From the NCBI GenBank assembly GCA_008711295.1, contig VUYV01000045.1:5226770-5290769 (forward strand): DNA of 64,000 bases, in the 5' to 3' direction. The notes under the pieces were generated by a model, which did no database searches, had not been told where the DNA came from, and saw only the letters and a list, made by a program, of their open reading frames with translations. This stretch comes from Anarhynchus alexandrinus (Eukaryota; Chordata; Aves; Charadriiformes; Charadriidae). Within the stretch, counting starts at the first letter, position 1. Every line of letters starts with the position of its first letter. Below are positions 34,392 through 47,900 of this stretch, piece by piece. Both the position numbers and the translations under genes were made by a program.

Positions 34392-37300
34392 GTAAGCAAT
34401 GAAATTTGATAGCATCTGCATTGACGAACAAACTGGTAAAATTCATATGTTTAGCATGCAAATCTTATCCTTTCCTTGCTTTTATACAAAGTGATGGCAC
34501 GGCCCTGAGTTCTGGCTGATGAAGAGCATCCTTGGTGCAGGAAGCGTGGAGGCAAGCACAACTCTTTTCCAAAGGAACCTTGCAGTTCCAAATGTGTGGG
34601 TATATTGAGGGCATTATTCAGCAGCTTGGCCTTATCTTGGGCATTATCGTGGGGAGGATTCAGTGCATCCAGATCTCTTAATTTCTCATTGCAGGCAACC
34701 TACCTGGATTTCCAAAAAAGACCAAATCCTACTTTGATTTAAGTCTGCATAGTGACATTAACTTTGTCAGAATTACAGACAATATTGCCTCTCAGTGTCT
34801 TGTATTGCTGAACACACCTAGATTTACAGCATGTAAGTCCCCAGAAATAAAAAGCATTATAACATCAACTTTTGAATGCCAGGAATACAGTTAGACACAG
34901 ATCAGATTTGACTTGTGTTATGTATGGCATACTGGGATATATCAAGAGAGGATATTCACTATAATTTCTATCTATGTCTGACCTTTGTGAGCATAGTAGG
35001 TGGTCTGTATTTTGAAAATAATGCAGCCCAGTGTCCTCAGATCTGCCCCATAATCTTTATTCCAGTCTGGGGGAGAAGGGAGTGCTCCAAGTCTCACTAG
35101 AAACAAGAATGGGAAGGAAAGTTGAGGTCTTTGTGCTAAATCTCCTACTAAACCGGAAAAGCATATACGGAAGGGACTCTGGTCATCACTCTGCAAGGCA
35201 TGACAAGGGTCATGGAGATCTAACATTTTCTCCATCGTTTCTGTGAGATGTTTTCAATTGAAAGAGAACATCTACTGAGTACCTGAAACTATACCTGTGA
35301 GAAATTTGACTGGCTCCACCCATGGCAGCGTATTTCTGCTATCCTTTCAGCGCATCTGTAACAGACCACCTCCTACTGGCTCATCAAACTTATTTTATCT
35401 GGGACCTTAGTATTTCCTCACAGGATTTCAGGACAGAGCAGGCAGGGACTCCTGTGCTGACTTCTCAAAATGTGATTTTCAGTAAGACAACTTGAATATC
35501 AGCGCAGCTCCACACCAGGTTTCCTGTCCTGAACACGCAATAGTCAACTAAAAAAAAAATTTTTAGTAACCTCTAGTCTACCTACTAGTCAAATTATTCA
35601 TTTTTTAATTAAAAAAAAACCAAGTTTTTTATGAATTAAAGAAATATTCTTGTCATTATTTACATCATTAGATGAAAATATGTAAAATATTTATTAGTAG
35701 TTTACATTCTCAAAATCCGTATGTATACAAACATATATTTTTACACATATAGGCACAGGAAATAGAGGTTTTTTAATCACTTGTAGATCCCTCACATTTG
35801 AAAATTGGAAGACACTGCAGATGATTGGTTTGTTTCTGTATGTCTGAAAAGTCTCTGTAGCTGTCAACTTACAAAGTGCATTTGATGTCTTTTGTGGTAT
35901 GCAGTGACTCTCAACTTCATGAAATTCATCTTATTATCATCCATCACTACTCCAGTCAAATCATACCCGAGGCAAGAGAATATAAGACGCATCTTAACTG
36001 TGATTACACTGAAAAAAAATGAGACTGTGGATTTCTATGCAATCTGTGTCAACAGTCTGTAGGAAATACTCATTTTCCAGGCAAAAATACTTTTTCTGAT
36101 GTCATCCTTGTCTTTACTATTAATGAAGTGGAACAGTGAGTGAAGTTGAAAATGAATCACCATATAAATGATTTGAGAGTAAAACTGAAGCATAAGCAAT
36201 ATTGGTTATGATTTTGTATGCAAATAATCCTCTATGCAGCTGTTACAATAATGCATTTTTTATCAATTCAAACTCTCTCATATGGTAATGATACCTATGA
36301 TTATCACTTAAAGAATAATAAATAACTTGTCCCAAATACTTTTTACCAAAAGAAAATTGAATAATCAAGCATGTAATGTACTATTGCTACTTGCACATAT
36401 ATTTCATATAAAATTTCATCTCTAAAGTCTACTCTGTATTCTTTCCCAAATGCAGTCAGTTTGTCTACCAGATTTATTGTATCTGTCCCTGTTAAAACAA
36501 ATTAAAACTCACATAAAATCTTTGGTTGTTAATTTTGTTATTCATCTCTCACAGGTGAAATGCTTTTATTCACTTTTCCTTTCTGTATTAAGGTTTTGAT
36601 ATAGGGTACTGTGAAAAGTTTTGTTAGCAAAGTGGCCTGGAGCTGCACGCTTTCCGGTGTGTGATCTCACTTTAGCTCAGCCTCAATCTCAACCCGTGCT
36701 GTGCTGTTGCAGACATTTGTCAGCTTTGGGCTGGACATTTCATAACTAGACAGAATGTGAGCGGAGCAGAACCTAATGGTGAAGGGAAAAGTGATCTCAA
36801 TCCTCATGCTGGAAACTGGTCACAGTCGGTTGCCGTCGGAGGGATAACCAAAGAAGGCATGCAGTGGGACATTTGCATTTCAGATTAACAACAGTTAACA
36901 CATCTGAGACATACCCATAACTTCAAGCTGTATGAACATCTCTGGACAGTCTCTGAAGTTCAGGTTGACCTGAGATATGACATCCTTATTTCACTTTGTC
37001 TTTACAGAGAGACTGATCACGTAGGAAGAACCCCAGACATCTTATTTAACTGATACTGGTCATGTGATGTTATTTTTGTATTTTTTTTTTCATCAGGTAT
37101 AAAATGTTTTGCTTTCTTTTCAGCAGTTTCCAATGAGATCACAGAAACAAATGCACTATTCATGGGTATGAGCAGGACAGCACAGGCAGTATACAATGTC
37201 ATGCCAAATACAGAGTGTATTGCCTGGGGGACCAAAATGGGATCCACTGACAGTCCTAATTTCCCTGGTTAGCTGCACTCAGCTCAGCGAGGTAGCACAG

Positions 37301-40300
37301 CTTGGATCTCTATAAAAATCAAGTGTAAACAAAACCAAATTGGACAGTTCTTTTCCACTTTCTTAAAAGGAACAATATTTTTTTCACTCCTATTAGTTTT
37401 AGTTGCAAAAGCTTTTCCTTGAGAAAATAAACTAGGGCTCTCTATGGCCTTTGCATTAATTGGAAATAAATTACCCCTTTGAGAAAAGGACAATAAACAC
37501 ATAATTACATTTAACCATACTGATTTTATTTCAGCCATTCCTTGAGACAGATGCACAAAATAACATAGAATGGCTTTGAAATTCAGAAAATATCCATTCT
37601 ATATAAGTCGTCTTAATAGCTTTCACTGAGTTTTGGTTACAAAGGAATGCACCTAAGAAATAACAATACCATGTCATATTCAGCCCTCTGTTTTTTACCT
37701 GGCTATTTCCAACTTTTAGCTCTGTTGCTTTTCCCATACTCTATCCTTTCCTTTTTGGGTGCTGTTTTCCTTTGATGTTTACACTTTGAAACATCAGGAA
37801 AGTGAGGAGGTTCTTTTTTCTTCCTCGCATCTCAGAGATTCCACTAACATCATCATAGTTTTCTTCTTTTTTGGGGGATATGTTCAAACCATTCCTGTCC
37901 ATTGCTGCTCAGAGCAGGAGCTGTACATGAATCCTGACATTATTGTGACCCCTGGCTGTTAGTTTGTCCTTAAACTGCAACAGAGATCTCCTTACCTCTC
38001 TGGTCCACGTCTTCCCCTGTGATTGGGAGAATATTTGTTGTCCAGTCTGCAAAAACTGAGTCTTAAATCCTGTTTGGGATCCTTAAGAAATATATTTTAC
38101 TATGCAGTACTATGGACCCAGTGATAATTCCGTGTATTGAGAGCCCTACCTTTTCTTTTAGGTGCTTCTTAATTCAATGTCACTTTCTGACGTCTTCTTT
38201 TAAGTATATAACCAAGATGTTGTCAGGATTCCTGCAGTGTTAGCCTAGTTTATTTACCTCCAGTTATCACAAAATCTGTTTGTATCACCACTTCTAACAT
38301 TTTATTGTCACAAAGCTGAATTGCATTAGGAAGGGTCTATTATTCCTTTGTACAATAAGGGAACTTGGGCAAAAAAAAATTAATTCCAGGTACTAAATGA
38401 CTTATGCTCAAGGCAATGTCCAAGTCCTTTCTAACTACCATAGTAGATACTGAATTCCAGAATGAAGACTTCCAAATCTGCAGTTAAGGCACCACAGCGT
38501 TTCAGGGAATCCCCAAATACTTATGCCTCCTAGTTTTCAACATTAAAATGCACCACATCCTTGAGGGTTTTCTCTTTGGTATGCTTAAAGGCCCCTCCTC
38601 GTTGATAGGACCGAATAACTGATCACTATTTCATTCTCAGCTCCACTAGCATCTAAACAGGCTGTCTCTCTGCAGGTGTTAGTTGGTTCATCCTCCTAGA
38701 TACAGCAGAAATATGCCGTTTCTATTACCAGGGTGCTTGACGCTGATGTGGGATGCACGGACCACTATCCTCAGTGTAAGTGCCTCTCTGTGGGAGACTA
38801 TTTTAGATCGGGGAAAAGGTGTAGAGAACTTGGAAAGTCACCTTGTTGATGTGTGACCACCTAACTTGAATATCCATTGGTGTCTTCATCTGGGAAAATG
38901 TGCTAGGATGGAAGTTCTGAGTGATGTAAGAGACCCTAGGACAAGGCAGTCTGGTCTGAACTGGCTGTTCTGGTACGAAGCTAATGTTGCTGTATGTTTA
39001 TCTGTACATACATGTATGCATTTAAATATATATACATACACATGTATGCGCATATATATATGTAAAAGGAGGGAGAAACAGAGGCAGAAAACAGACAGTG
39101 AATGAAACAGACCTCTGTCAGGCTTTCTGTCTACTAAATAACCAACTGAAATATGCCAAATGTCAGATATGGCTTCATCTTCCCCTACCTGGGATGAAAG
39201 GAGGCCAATATTTTTAGCAAGATGATTCTTATTTGATCAGAACTTTTGTCTAGAAAAAGCTGTCTAATGACAACTGCATCAGAAAGGTTTAAAATTTCTT
39301 ATTTTAAAATTTCAAAAGTGAGCTTGTTGTTGCCTGCTTTAGATACTTATGTCATTTTAGGTGGTTGAAGTATTCATTCTCGTTACTTCTTGGCTGTGCA
39401 TGCCAGCCTACATCACCTGGTATTCTCCTGCTTCTAATTTCCATGTTGACCTTTCACAGAAAAGGCAGGGATTTGTCTCTTTTGAGTTCTCTTGCATACG
39501 TTCCATTGCCAAGGAACAGAAACACAACACAATATCCATATTCACATCTGTATAAGTCTAGAATGGTACAATTGATTTTACTTCTAGCTTAGATTTCTTT
39601 TGAAAGAAATTATCTACTCCCAACTTGGGTCCATTTTCAGCCTTGCAGAATATTTTCCCTATTTATACACCTTTCTCATAACATTATCCCCTGAATCATG
39701 ATTGTAGGTAACTTTATTGGCACAGTGCTTGCTTTCATTTTCATATGCAATTGCTCCATTACTCACTATTTTCTTTGAAAAATCATTCTGTTTTAATCAG
39801 CTTTGTCAGAGGAACCTTACCTTCAAATGGTTGCTGTACATAGTTAAGAGCGGGTCTGCTTCCAAATGCGATTTAATCTGATTATTAAACAGAGGCTGAA
39901 TTTCTGATAAATGTATACCATTCCTTTAAGTCCTCGTTTCTCCCTTTTGCAATTACTAGGTAGGGGTAATTCCACATGACTTGTCTGTTTTTTTCCTTGT
40001 GCTTCCTTGACATAGAATGTTGTCCTTGTGCATCTGTGTGTCTTGTCCTTGTGTGTCTGTACCATGAGAATGGTTTTAGTGGGTATCTGTGCTGAGACAA
40101 TCATCTGACAGATTGATGGGTAGCATTCAATCAGATTTTGAGAGAAAAAGCAGATATCTCTTTGATGCATATGAGTAAAGAGGCCTCTTTTAGACAACTA
40201 CTCACTTAGGCCAAGCCTGACACCAGTGCAAATTATTTTTATGTTCACATCCTCCAGATGTCCCAATGTTTAATGTGCCTACACAGTCTTATGGTTGCTT

Positions 40301-43300
40301 TAGTGATATCAAGTAGCACGGGACCCAATGACTGAATTCTTAGCAGGTTTTTAATTACTCGGTGCTCATTTTCCAGGTAAATGGATTTTTCAGCCTGCAA
40401 AATTCTAAATCACTTTATGATTAAAATTCAAAGAAAATTATTCTTTTAAGATTCAGATTTGGGAAAACGTATTCCACGTATATATTATCTCTCATCTATC
40501 CCATTTTTTCCTCCCAGCTCACCAACACAAAAACACTGTTTATAACTAGAGAATAATACCCTTGCTTCAGCCATGAATAATTTGAGGTTTCCTTTGCTCT
40601 GCTATCACCTCTCCTTCTTTGGGATGGCAGAAGGTAAGCCCAGAAGAGCCATCAGACCTATGCTGCAAACCAGGGTTCCCTTCTGCTCCAGAGAGCTTGT
40701 CCCCAGCCCACACAGAAGAGCCAGGAAATTTTAGAGGTTCTTACTCTGCTGCCTTAACATCTGTGTCTCTGAACAGGGAAAACCAGACCAAACAAAAGCA
40801 GCAATTGAATGGGACAGCTGGTTATTTCCAAGAATTTTACATCTTGTAAACTGCTCTTTATTAGTCCTCTTTCTGGTCAGCTCTTCCAAAATGCCAGTTG
40901 ATATTATGCCTATTGCCATTATATGGAGGTGAAACATTTCCATAGAAGGATTATGCTGATAAAAGAAAGTGGGAGTACTCCTTGTGGGAAGATACAAGAG
41001 AAAAAGAAAGATCAATAAACAGTTCAGTACAAATTAGCAGTGGGAGTATGACCAGTTTTGCCCCTCTCTGCAGTTTTGGTAAATTGATTCTTCAGATGAG
41101 TGAGTAGTGATACTTGCTAATTCTAAGAAATGTTTGTTTTCTTATCTGTTCTTGCTAAGCAATAAGCCTTTAAAAATTCCCTGGGGAATGGGTGAAAAGT
41201 GGAAAAATTAGAAATAAACATATGTTAATTAGTATCATTAGAAATTCTTTGCACATGCTGCAATTAAATTACTTGTAGTTGCCTTGAAGAAAGTTTAAAA
41301 GACTGTCCTTATTACAACGGTTTTTAAATTGCTCTTTACTTTTGAAATGACACACAGGTTCTTTTTTTAAATTGCCTTTTGTTAAAAATGCTGTTTGGTA
41401 ATTGGAATAAGATCAGGCATGCTAGCAAGAGAAGGAAGACTGGACATGACAAAAAGTCACATTTTTTTGACATTTAAGACATTTTCCTTAGAAAAGGTAT
41501 AGACTGAATAAAGAATAAATTTGACTAACCTCCGTAATGCAGATCTGAGATTAAGCCACGCAGCAAGGTACATTTCCCTCATTGTGGGCAATTATAGCAG
41601 ATGTTCTGGAGACTGTGAATCCAATTTTATTGTCTAATGCCTGCAATTTACAAGATTTCATAAAAGCATTAATTGAATACACAGAAACAGTCTTGCTAGT
41701 TTGCTTGAACGTCACATAAACTGTTCTGCTTGATTTGCTTTTTGCAGAAATGGCAACACATTATAAGAGGGTCCACTTTTCCATGTACTTTATTTTGCAG
41801 TGCATACATAGTTGCTTAAAACGTTGCAAGAGATCTACTTCTGTAGATGCAAACATATAAGCTGTTTTTAAAGACCACTTTATTTCTGAGGTTTATGCCA
41901 AATATTCAGCAGTCTCGGACCAGAACTTGCAGTACTTCAAGCAAACATAATGATGACATCATGTTACTACAACATAACAAGGCATGTCACTAATCCATCC
42001 AGGCAACCCACATTTTAGGATGATCAGAGCGACCTAAATTCCTGTTTCATTCTGTCCCTAGTGGCTCAAACCTCCTATGAATTGGTGAAGTACAGAACCT
42101 TTAAAAATTCCTCTCTTTTAAGAGCATTCGGGTCACAAAAGTGAATGTTATGTTTCTGGCAGAGAGTGGGTGGTTGGACATGGGCCTGACCTGAACACAG
42201 GCACTGCACTGGGCTTATTTGAACAGTTGTATTAAGTCAACACATTTGGTGGGAACGATAATTTTGGTACTGAGAGTGCAATTTTTGCATACAGAATGTG
42301 AAATCTGGCTGCAATAGCAGTTATAGGAGACCAATGCTGCGCTCAAACTCAAATAAAAGATCTGAATCTCGAATTGTACAACTGTATTTAAGAACATACA
42401 GGAAGGTGATGTTTGGAAGATTATAAGCATTTAGACTAGTCCAGAAAAACGAATTGAACTGCTAGATGAGGTTGTTTCAGAGACATGTCTTTCTAGGTGG
42501 ACACTGACTTTTTAGAACACTAAGAGGAAAGCAAACAAAATCAATTTACAGCCTTGCCAAGGCAATATCAGCAGCCATGGATAGTTAAACATTTTATATG
42601 AATGCCAGCTGCTAAAAATGATCCCTTTGCAGAGGTACTGAAAGACTGGTTTCTTCTTTTGCAATTAGGTGTCATAAATATCAAGCTAGAGATGTACGCC
42701 TCTGCTTACTCCCTCTTGCTGGCCTCCAGAAACACAAGTTCCTATCTGCAAGGTTAAGAAAAGTCTGAAGGAGAGTTATGGAAGATCTGCGTTTCACCAG
42801 GCAGAGACGAGAATGAATCCAGTTGTCCTGCATTTTAGGAAAACTTCCTACCACAAAGGTAATTTTGAGGGTTCTTTCTTCTTCTTCCATTTTTGAAAAA
42901 AATCACATCAGCACTTTCACTTTCCATAGTCTTATTCTACAGTTGTTTGTATTATTCTGTGAAGGCTCCCTAGGGTCATCCTATGAGAAAGTGAGAAACT
43001 CAAGGACCAGAGATATTTAAACCAGTGAGCTGAAGGCAAAGAGAGGGTTGGTCCACAAATTAAACCTCCTTGAGGTAGTGATGTGTGGCATGTCTTTCTG
43101 AACCAGTGGAAAGGAGTGGCTTGCCTTGGTGGGCTCATTCATTCACAAGGAGGTATGTGTAGTCTGTCAGGGTTTTCATTGCCATGTCTATTTATATGGA
43201 ATGTATATATGAAGGTGAATGAAACAAACACTCCTGTTGCCTTGGGAACTACTCTCTTTTATGCAATGTATTTTTTTTTTTCCTTGCCTCTCTGTATGAT

Positions 43301-43928
43301 TTTAAGTGATTTAAAACACATTTTATTGAACTACAGAGAAAATGCTGTAGGGCAGTTTTTAAGTTTCTTAAGTGATAATAGCTAAGACTCACTGAAAGAG
43401 ATAGTCAGGATTTCTCCAAGTACATCTTGATCTGATATAAGGTGTGTCTTAGGGAGGGCAGTTCTAATGACCTCGCAAGCAATAAAGCATTCACATGGTA
43501 CAGTAATTTTTATAAAAATCTCCAAATCCAACCTTTTGCATTTCCACAGCCCCTCTTTATGTGGACAGCCATCAGTAGGTTTTTTTTTCCTATAACATCT
43601 TTGCATGGATGAGGCATCACTTCAATAAGGATATTAGAGCTCTAAGATGATAACTTAAGACAGTAAGGAAACAACTTCTTTGCAAAGATGAACAAACCAC
43701 CTGTACATTCTCTGTGGGAAAATCCATTATCCTCCCCCCAGCCCTTCCCCCTCCTCACAGACACATGCATGAAAGATTTAGGGGAAAACTGTAGTTGAAT
43801 GCTTATAGAGAATTTTATCTTTCCTGACAATTTTCATCAGTGAATCCAAGAGCTGAAATCTTAGTCCAGAGTTCTAAAGTTTCACTTGGATCTCTCAAAA
43901 AAAGTGATTCATCTCCATGACTTTAAGC
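34392..43928. other. Long stretch without a recognisable gene
   Basis: About 9.5 kb of AT-rich DNA. It includes A/T runs at 35548-35640, an ATATGTATG-rich tract (38994-39064), a 70-codon open stretch ending at about 36892 with a moderate acceptor (CTGTGCTGTTGCAG), and a 44-bp segment with both splice signals at 38732-38775. None can be tied to a gene. No transposable element is recognised here. Confidence 0.55.
38994..39064 (+). repeat. TATG/TACA low-complexity tract
   Basis: Alternating purine-pyrimidine rich runs of ACATACATGTATGC, ATATATATACATACAC and CATATATATATG. A degenerate simple repeat. Confidence 0.75.
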
Positions 43929-43933
43929 ATGAT
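43929..43933 (+). repeat. Target-site duplication, left (ATGAT)
   Basis: ATGAT precedes the solo LTR and is repeated at 44572-44576 directly after it. Confidence 0.9.
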
Positions 43934-44165
43934 TGTCCTGGTTTGAGCGACACAGGACTAATTTCTCTTCTAATACTTGGGATGACTGCACTTTTAGAAG
44001 ACTCTAGTGTCTGAATTTGTGAAAATATTTACTTTGTAGCCAGTTATGGTGTGTGGGTTTCAAGGTCTCAGTGTTTTTGAGCTCACCAGATGCAGGGATG
44101 AGGAAATGTGAGACCCAGGCACTCGCCCCACACTGGCCAACGGGATTATTTCATGCCATGTTCAC

Positions 44166-44171
44166 TATAAA
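44166..44171 (+). promoter_or_regulatory. TATA box of the solo LTR
   Basis: TATAAA lies about 230 bp into the LTR, followed at a suitable distance by a pyrimidine-rich stretch (CGCTCTCTCTTTTG) that could hold the start site. It is a plausible retained promoter, not shown to be active. Confidence 0.5.
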
Positions 44172-44538
44172 TTAGAAAGTTTGCTGTGAAGTTCGCTCTC
44201 TCTTTTGATGGCTGCCATCCTGAGAACTTCTTGCCCCAGTGCTGGGCCCCTGAGCCCTTCCCTTCCTCCCAAAGCTGCAGTGCTCGCAGTGTCCCACGTT
44301 TACTGTCCACTACTGGGAGTGCACAGCTTCCCACTGATAGAATTGGCTGAATATAACCTTTGCATATTCTGTATTGGTACCGGGATCAATATTGGTTCTT
44401 CAGTGCTATTAATGTTAATTATCTAATCTTACTCTAGTAATCTGTTTTTCTTTCCACTCCCGGGTTTCCTTGTTTTTCCTGATTCCCCTTCCCGGGTGGG
44501 AAGGGGTCACTGAGTGATAGAATAATTGTTTAAATGAC

Positions 44539-44544
44539 AATAAA
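44539..44544 (+). promoter_or_regulatory. Polyadenylation signal AATAAA of the solo LTR
   Basis: The canonical hexamer lies 27 bases from the LTR 3' end, in the same orientation as the TATA box. Confidence 0.55.
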
Positions 44545-44571
44545 TTGCTATGGGTTTCTCAAACCATAACA

Positions 44572-44576
44572 ATGAT
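44572..44576 (+). repeat. Target-site duplication, right (ATGAT)
   Basis: This is the partner of 43929-43933, immediately after the terminal ACA of the solo LTR. Confidence 0.9.
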
Positions 44577-44847
44577 GAAGATGAGAAATATCACCCCTTT
44601 AAACTTCTGACTTTGCAACCCCATATGACCACATACATTGAAATTGCCTGGCGTGAGTTTTGAAGAAAATTCTCTTTCAGTCTTCAGGCAGAGTGACTCT
44701 TATTTTAAGACTATCAAAGCAGGAGTCTTTGATGCTTCCTCTTTATGTTCAGTGGTTTAAGGTTCTTGGACTCCAAAGCTACTTCATTGTGGAAGTGGAG
44801 AGTCCTGCACTGTGGCAACACACACAATTTTGTTGTTTTGTTTCTAG

Positions 44848-44927
44848 GGGGAGGAAGAAAACACTTTCTCTGCTTTCAATTTCCTCTGCATTCAAGCAAA
44901 TTCACAGGTCAACTTATTCTTGACAAG
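44848..44927 (+). other. Candidate internal exon (80 bp), unrecognised product
   Basis: A strong acceptor (TTTTGTTGTTTTGTTTCTAG, ending at 44847) and a strong donor (CAAG then GTATGT at 44928) enclose 80 bp. The frame entered in phase 0 is open for 26 codons plus two bases and begins GEEENTFSAFNFLCIQ. A second frame is also open, so coding is not proven. It lies about 270 bp after the solo LTR, on the same strand, so an LTR-driven transcript could in principle use it. The peptide is unrecognised. Confidence 0.17.
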
Positions 44928-47900
44928 GTATGTCATTATTTTATCTTTATGCATGTAGCTGTTGAGAAACTGCAACTAACGGCAGTATTTGTCCACAAAT
45001 CCACGGCTACTATATTGTAGTTTAACATTAACTTTTTGAAATAAGCCCAAAATGTGAAAAGGCAATTCCAGACCAATTCAGACAAAATACATATTAAAGC
45101 AGAGGCAGAACTTTTTACAGATCAGTAATTTTGGGTTTTGACAACCTCCTGCAATGTTTGGAGCTTCAGTGAAGAAGTCAAAGATCATGCTAAAGGATAG
45201 GCAGGCCTTAAGGGTGGGAGGGGTGATGCATGCCTGGTTGAACAAGGGCTTACACATGCTGTCAAACTTTCTATCATAGCACAGCTTGGTATCAGTCGAT
45301 GAAATTAGAGACATCTACTTCAATTACTTTACATTTAGAAACCTGGTCTAAAGGGGAGAAGAAATAATGGATAAGAAAGACAGTGTTTTGCTTTGAGGGA
45401 AAAGAAAAGCAAATCTAACCACTGTAGCACCGTCTGTCTAAATTAAACACAGTATTTTTCCTATGCATTTAATTTTTACCGTAAAAATATTTGATACTTT
45501 CTTCCCACCCACAAGGGCAAAAACCTGTTTTACTTGTGTTAGGAATTTCAATTTTATCTGAAGCAATACATGATTAATTGCATTTACGTACTGTGGGTAG
45601 TCTGACCATTTTTTACTTGAAGTTTAAGAAGACATTACAATGAGTTCTCTTACATAATGGATGATCTTTTTTCTCTTGTTAGCTTTGCAGTGGAACATCT
45701 CTGTAAGGCAGTACAATCTATTACCCTTTTCTCAGATACATTATTTATGATAACTGTAAAAGTGTGCTTCATTTTTCCTACAATAAATTCATACAAGGTT
45801 CCTAAAGATGGATATATATTTTGTCATTGCTAACTTATATCAGTTCTTATGTTGGAGGTGAACAGTCAGATGCTTTTTGTTTCTGGAAGCACTGCCTGGA
45901 AGGCCTCATTTGAACCTTAGCTGGTTTTGCGTGACCTACCAACTAAGAAAACACAAGTGGGAAAGATTCATGCTCGAACCAAGTGGACTGATGGAGTAAT
46001 GATCAGTAACAGATCTGGAAGGAGATATACAAGACTAATCCCTTTGGTTTATTACTACTGATGAAAAAGAAATTTGTTTGCTGTTTGTTTGCAAAATTCA
46101 GACCAGAGTTCTTTTGAAGTTTTGTAATGTTATGTAGTCTACCTATCACAGGACTCATCACTTAATCACTGATATTGAATATATCAAGAATCATAGGAAA
46201 AGCTTATTTATTTAATCACTGGCTTGTCTACTATACAAAGCTAAACCTTCCCAATGAATTTTTAATTTGCTCCCTTTATTTTCTATGCTCTGCAACCTCA
46301 GTTACATCATCTCACTGTAAAGCATGGGACATGATCTGCACAAGGATATCTCTGCTCCGGCTCTGGACAAGAGCTATCATGGAAACATAACATTCTCCAG
46401 CAGTTAGCCTGACACACACTTCAGATCTGCATAGGACTTGAAGACCTACTGACCTGGCCAGTCTTATAAACTTCAGTAGCAGACACCCTCAGATACGGCT
46501 CCTTTCTTGTGCTTTCTCTTTTGCCTTGCCTGTCCAGCTGCATCCCTGAAAGCAGCTGGCCAGGGAGCCAGAGATCCACTCCCCAAATTGTCGCCTTCAT
46601 CAGGTCATAGCATGGCAGTTGCTCTCAGGGAGGCACCAAAACCAAAGGTTTCCATGTCCAAAGGAGCACCATAAGCTTATGCATTTCTAAATGAAACCTA
46701 GAGTTGAACCTAGCTCCTGGAGCAGAACCAATGTGTTGAGCACATCTCCCCACTGGTATGAAACATTTCTTAACCTTGGAGACTAGGTTGAAAAGATTCT
46801 TACAAATTATCATTTACTGTTGAGTGACTTCAAACATTTATAATTTCATGCATGAGACAACACAGCTTTACTGGAGTATAGATAACTTTCCCTAGGTTCT
46901 AAAACTCATTAAAAGGTGGTACGTCTGACATTAAGTTTTTCCAGTAGGCGCTGACACCCGGAAAGGAAGTGCATGGTGGGAATAAGATCAACTAAACACA
47001 CGGGTAAATAGTTAAATAAATACGCTACTTTTGGACCTCCATAAAGAACTGGGAAAAAAATGTTACATCAGACATACCTCCGCACTGAATTATGAAGAGA
47101 CATTATCCAGAAAGAACTTAAAAACAGATGAGCAACACCAGGATTAAATAAATCCTGTGAGCTCAGAAAAAAAATCTCAAAAAACTCCAAAAAACCCAAA
47201 GAAATCCAGACCCACAAAACAACCCTCAACAAATCAGTGCCAGCTCTTTTGTAAGAAAAAAGCTTGACTATACTTAGATCCTTTTGGACTGTATCATGTC
47301 CAAACTCCTCTAGAGATACTGTTAATGTCCTTGAGAAGGTAGTTACAGGTTTACCTTCTTAGCAAGTGGTTCAAAGGCTTTGTATTCTCAATGCTTCGGT
47401 GATTTTTATTTTTTTTTTTAATTTTTTTTAGGATTGTGTTCCTGCCTATTTGAATACTGCTGAGGGAAAGCTGGGTCTGGTGGGAATAACTTTTTCAAAC
47501 ACAGAAATGGTCAGGTATCTGAACAATGTTGGACCTATTAGACTTAATGCCTTCACAACACTTGGACCTCCTTTCAGATTGTCTCCGAATATGGGATAGT
47601 ACTCTCTGAAGAGAAAAAACAATCTCCTCTGGAAACTGTAATTGGGTGTAGTGAAGGGCATGGAACTGCATGCTAGGAATGTTAACACACATCACACAAC
47701 GCAAAACACTTTGATCTAGTGATCATACCTGGAGACATGCTGAACAACCGTGGGCAGAAACTGCTCTTAGTCACACTAATGAGAATGTCAATTAGCCTTA
47801 AAATACAGATCAAGAATTTTGAACTTTGCAAAGGGTACAATAAATTGCAAAATTATCAATGGATTAATTGTATAGATTTATAAATATGTAAATATACTCA

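Larger units (their letters stand above)
43934..44571 (+). mobile_element. Solo LTR of an avian ERV (ERVL-like), complete
   Basis: The 638-bp element starts TGTCCTGGTTTGAG and ends CTCAAACCATAACA, with a perfect 5-bp target-site duplication ATGAT on both sides, so both boundaries are exact. Its first and last 14 bases are inverted repeats with two mismatches, longer than the usual TG...CA. A TATA box (44166-44171) and an AATAAA (44539-44544) set the orientation as plus. The start resembles, from memory, LTRs of the ERVL-like families common in bird genomes. No internal retroviral sequence is next to it, so it is the product of LTR-LTR recombination. Its ends link it to the fold-back element at 19652-19755. 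Confidence 0.92.

Noticed and set aside
37560..37600. ACATAGAATGGC, like a reversed CR1 tail
   Set aside because: The match does not continue into the expected CR1 3' region, so a dozen bases are not enough.
38732..38775. 44-bp segment with acceptor and GTAAGT donor
   Set aside because: Two frames are open and the length is too small to distinguish from chance.
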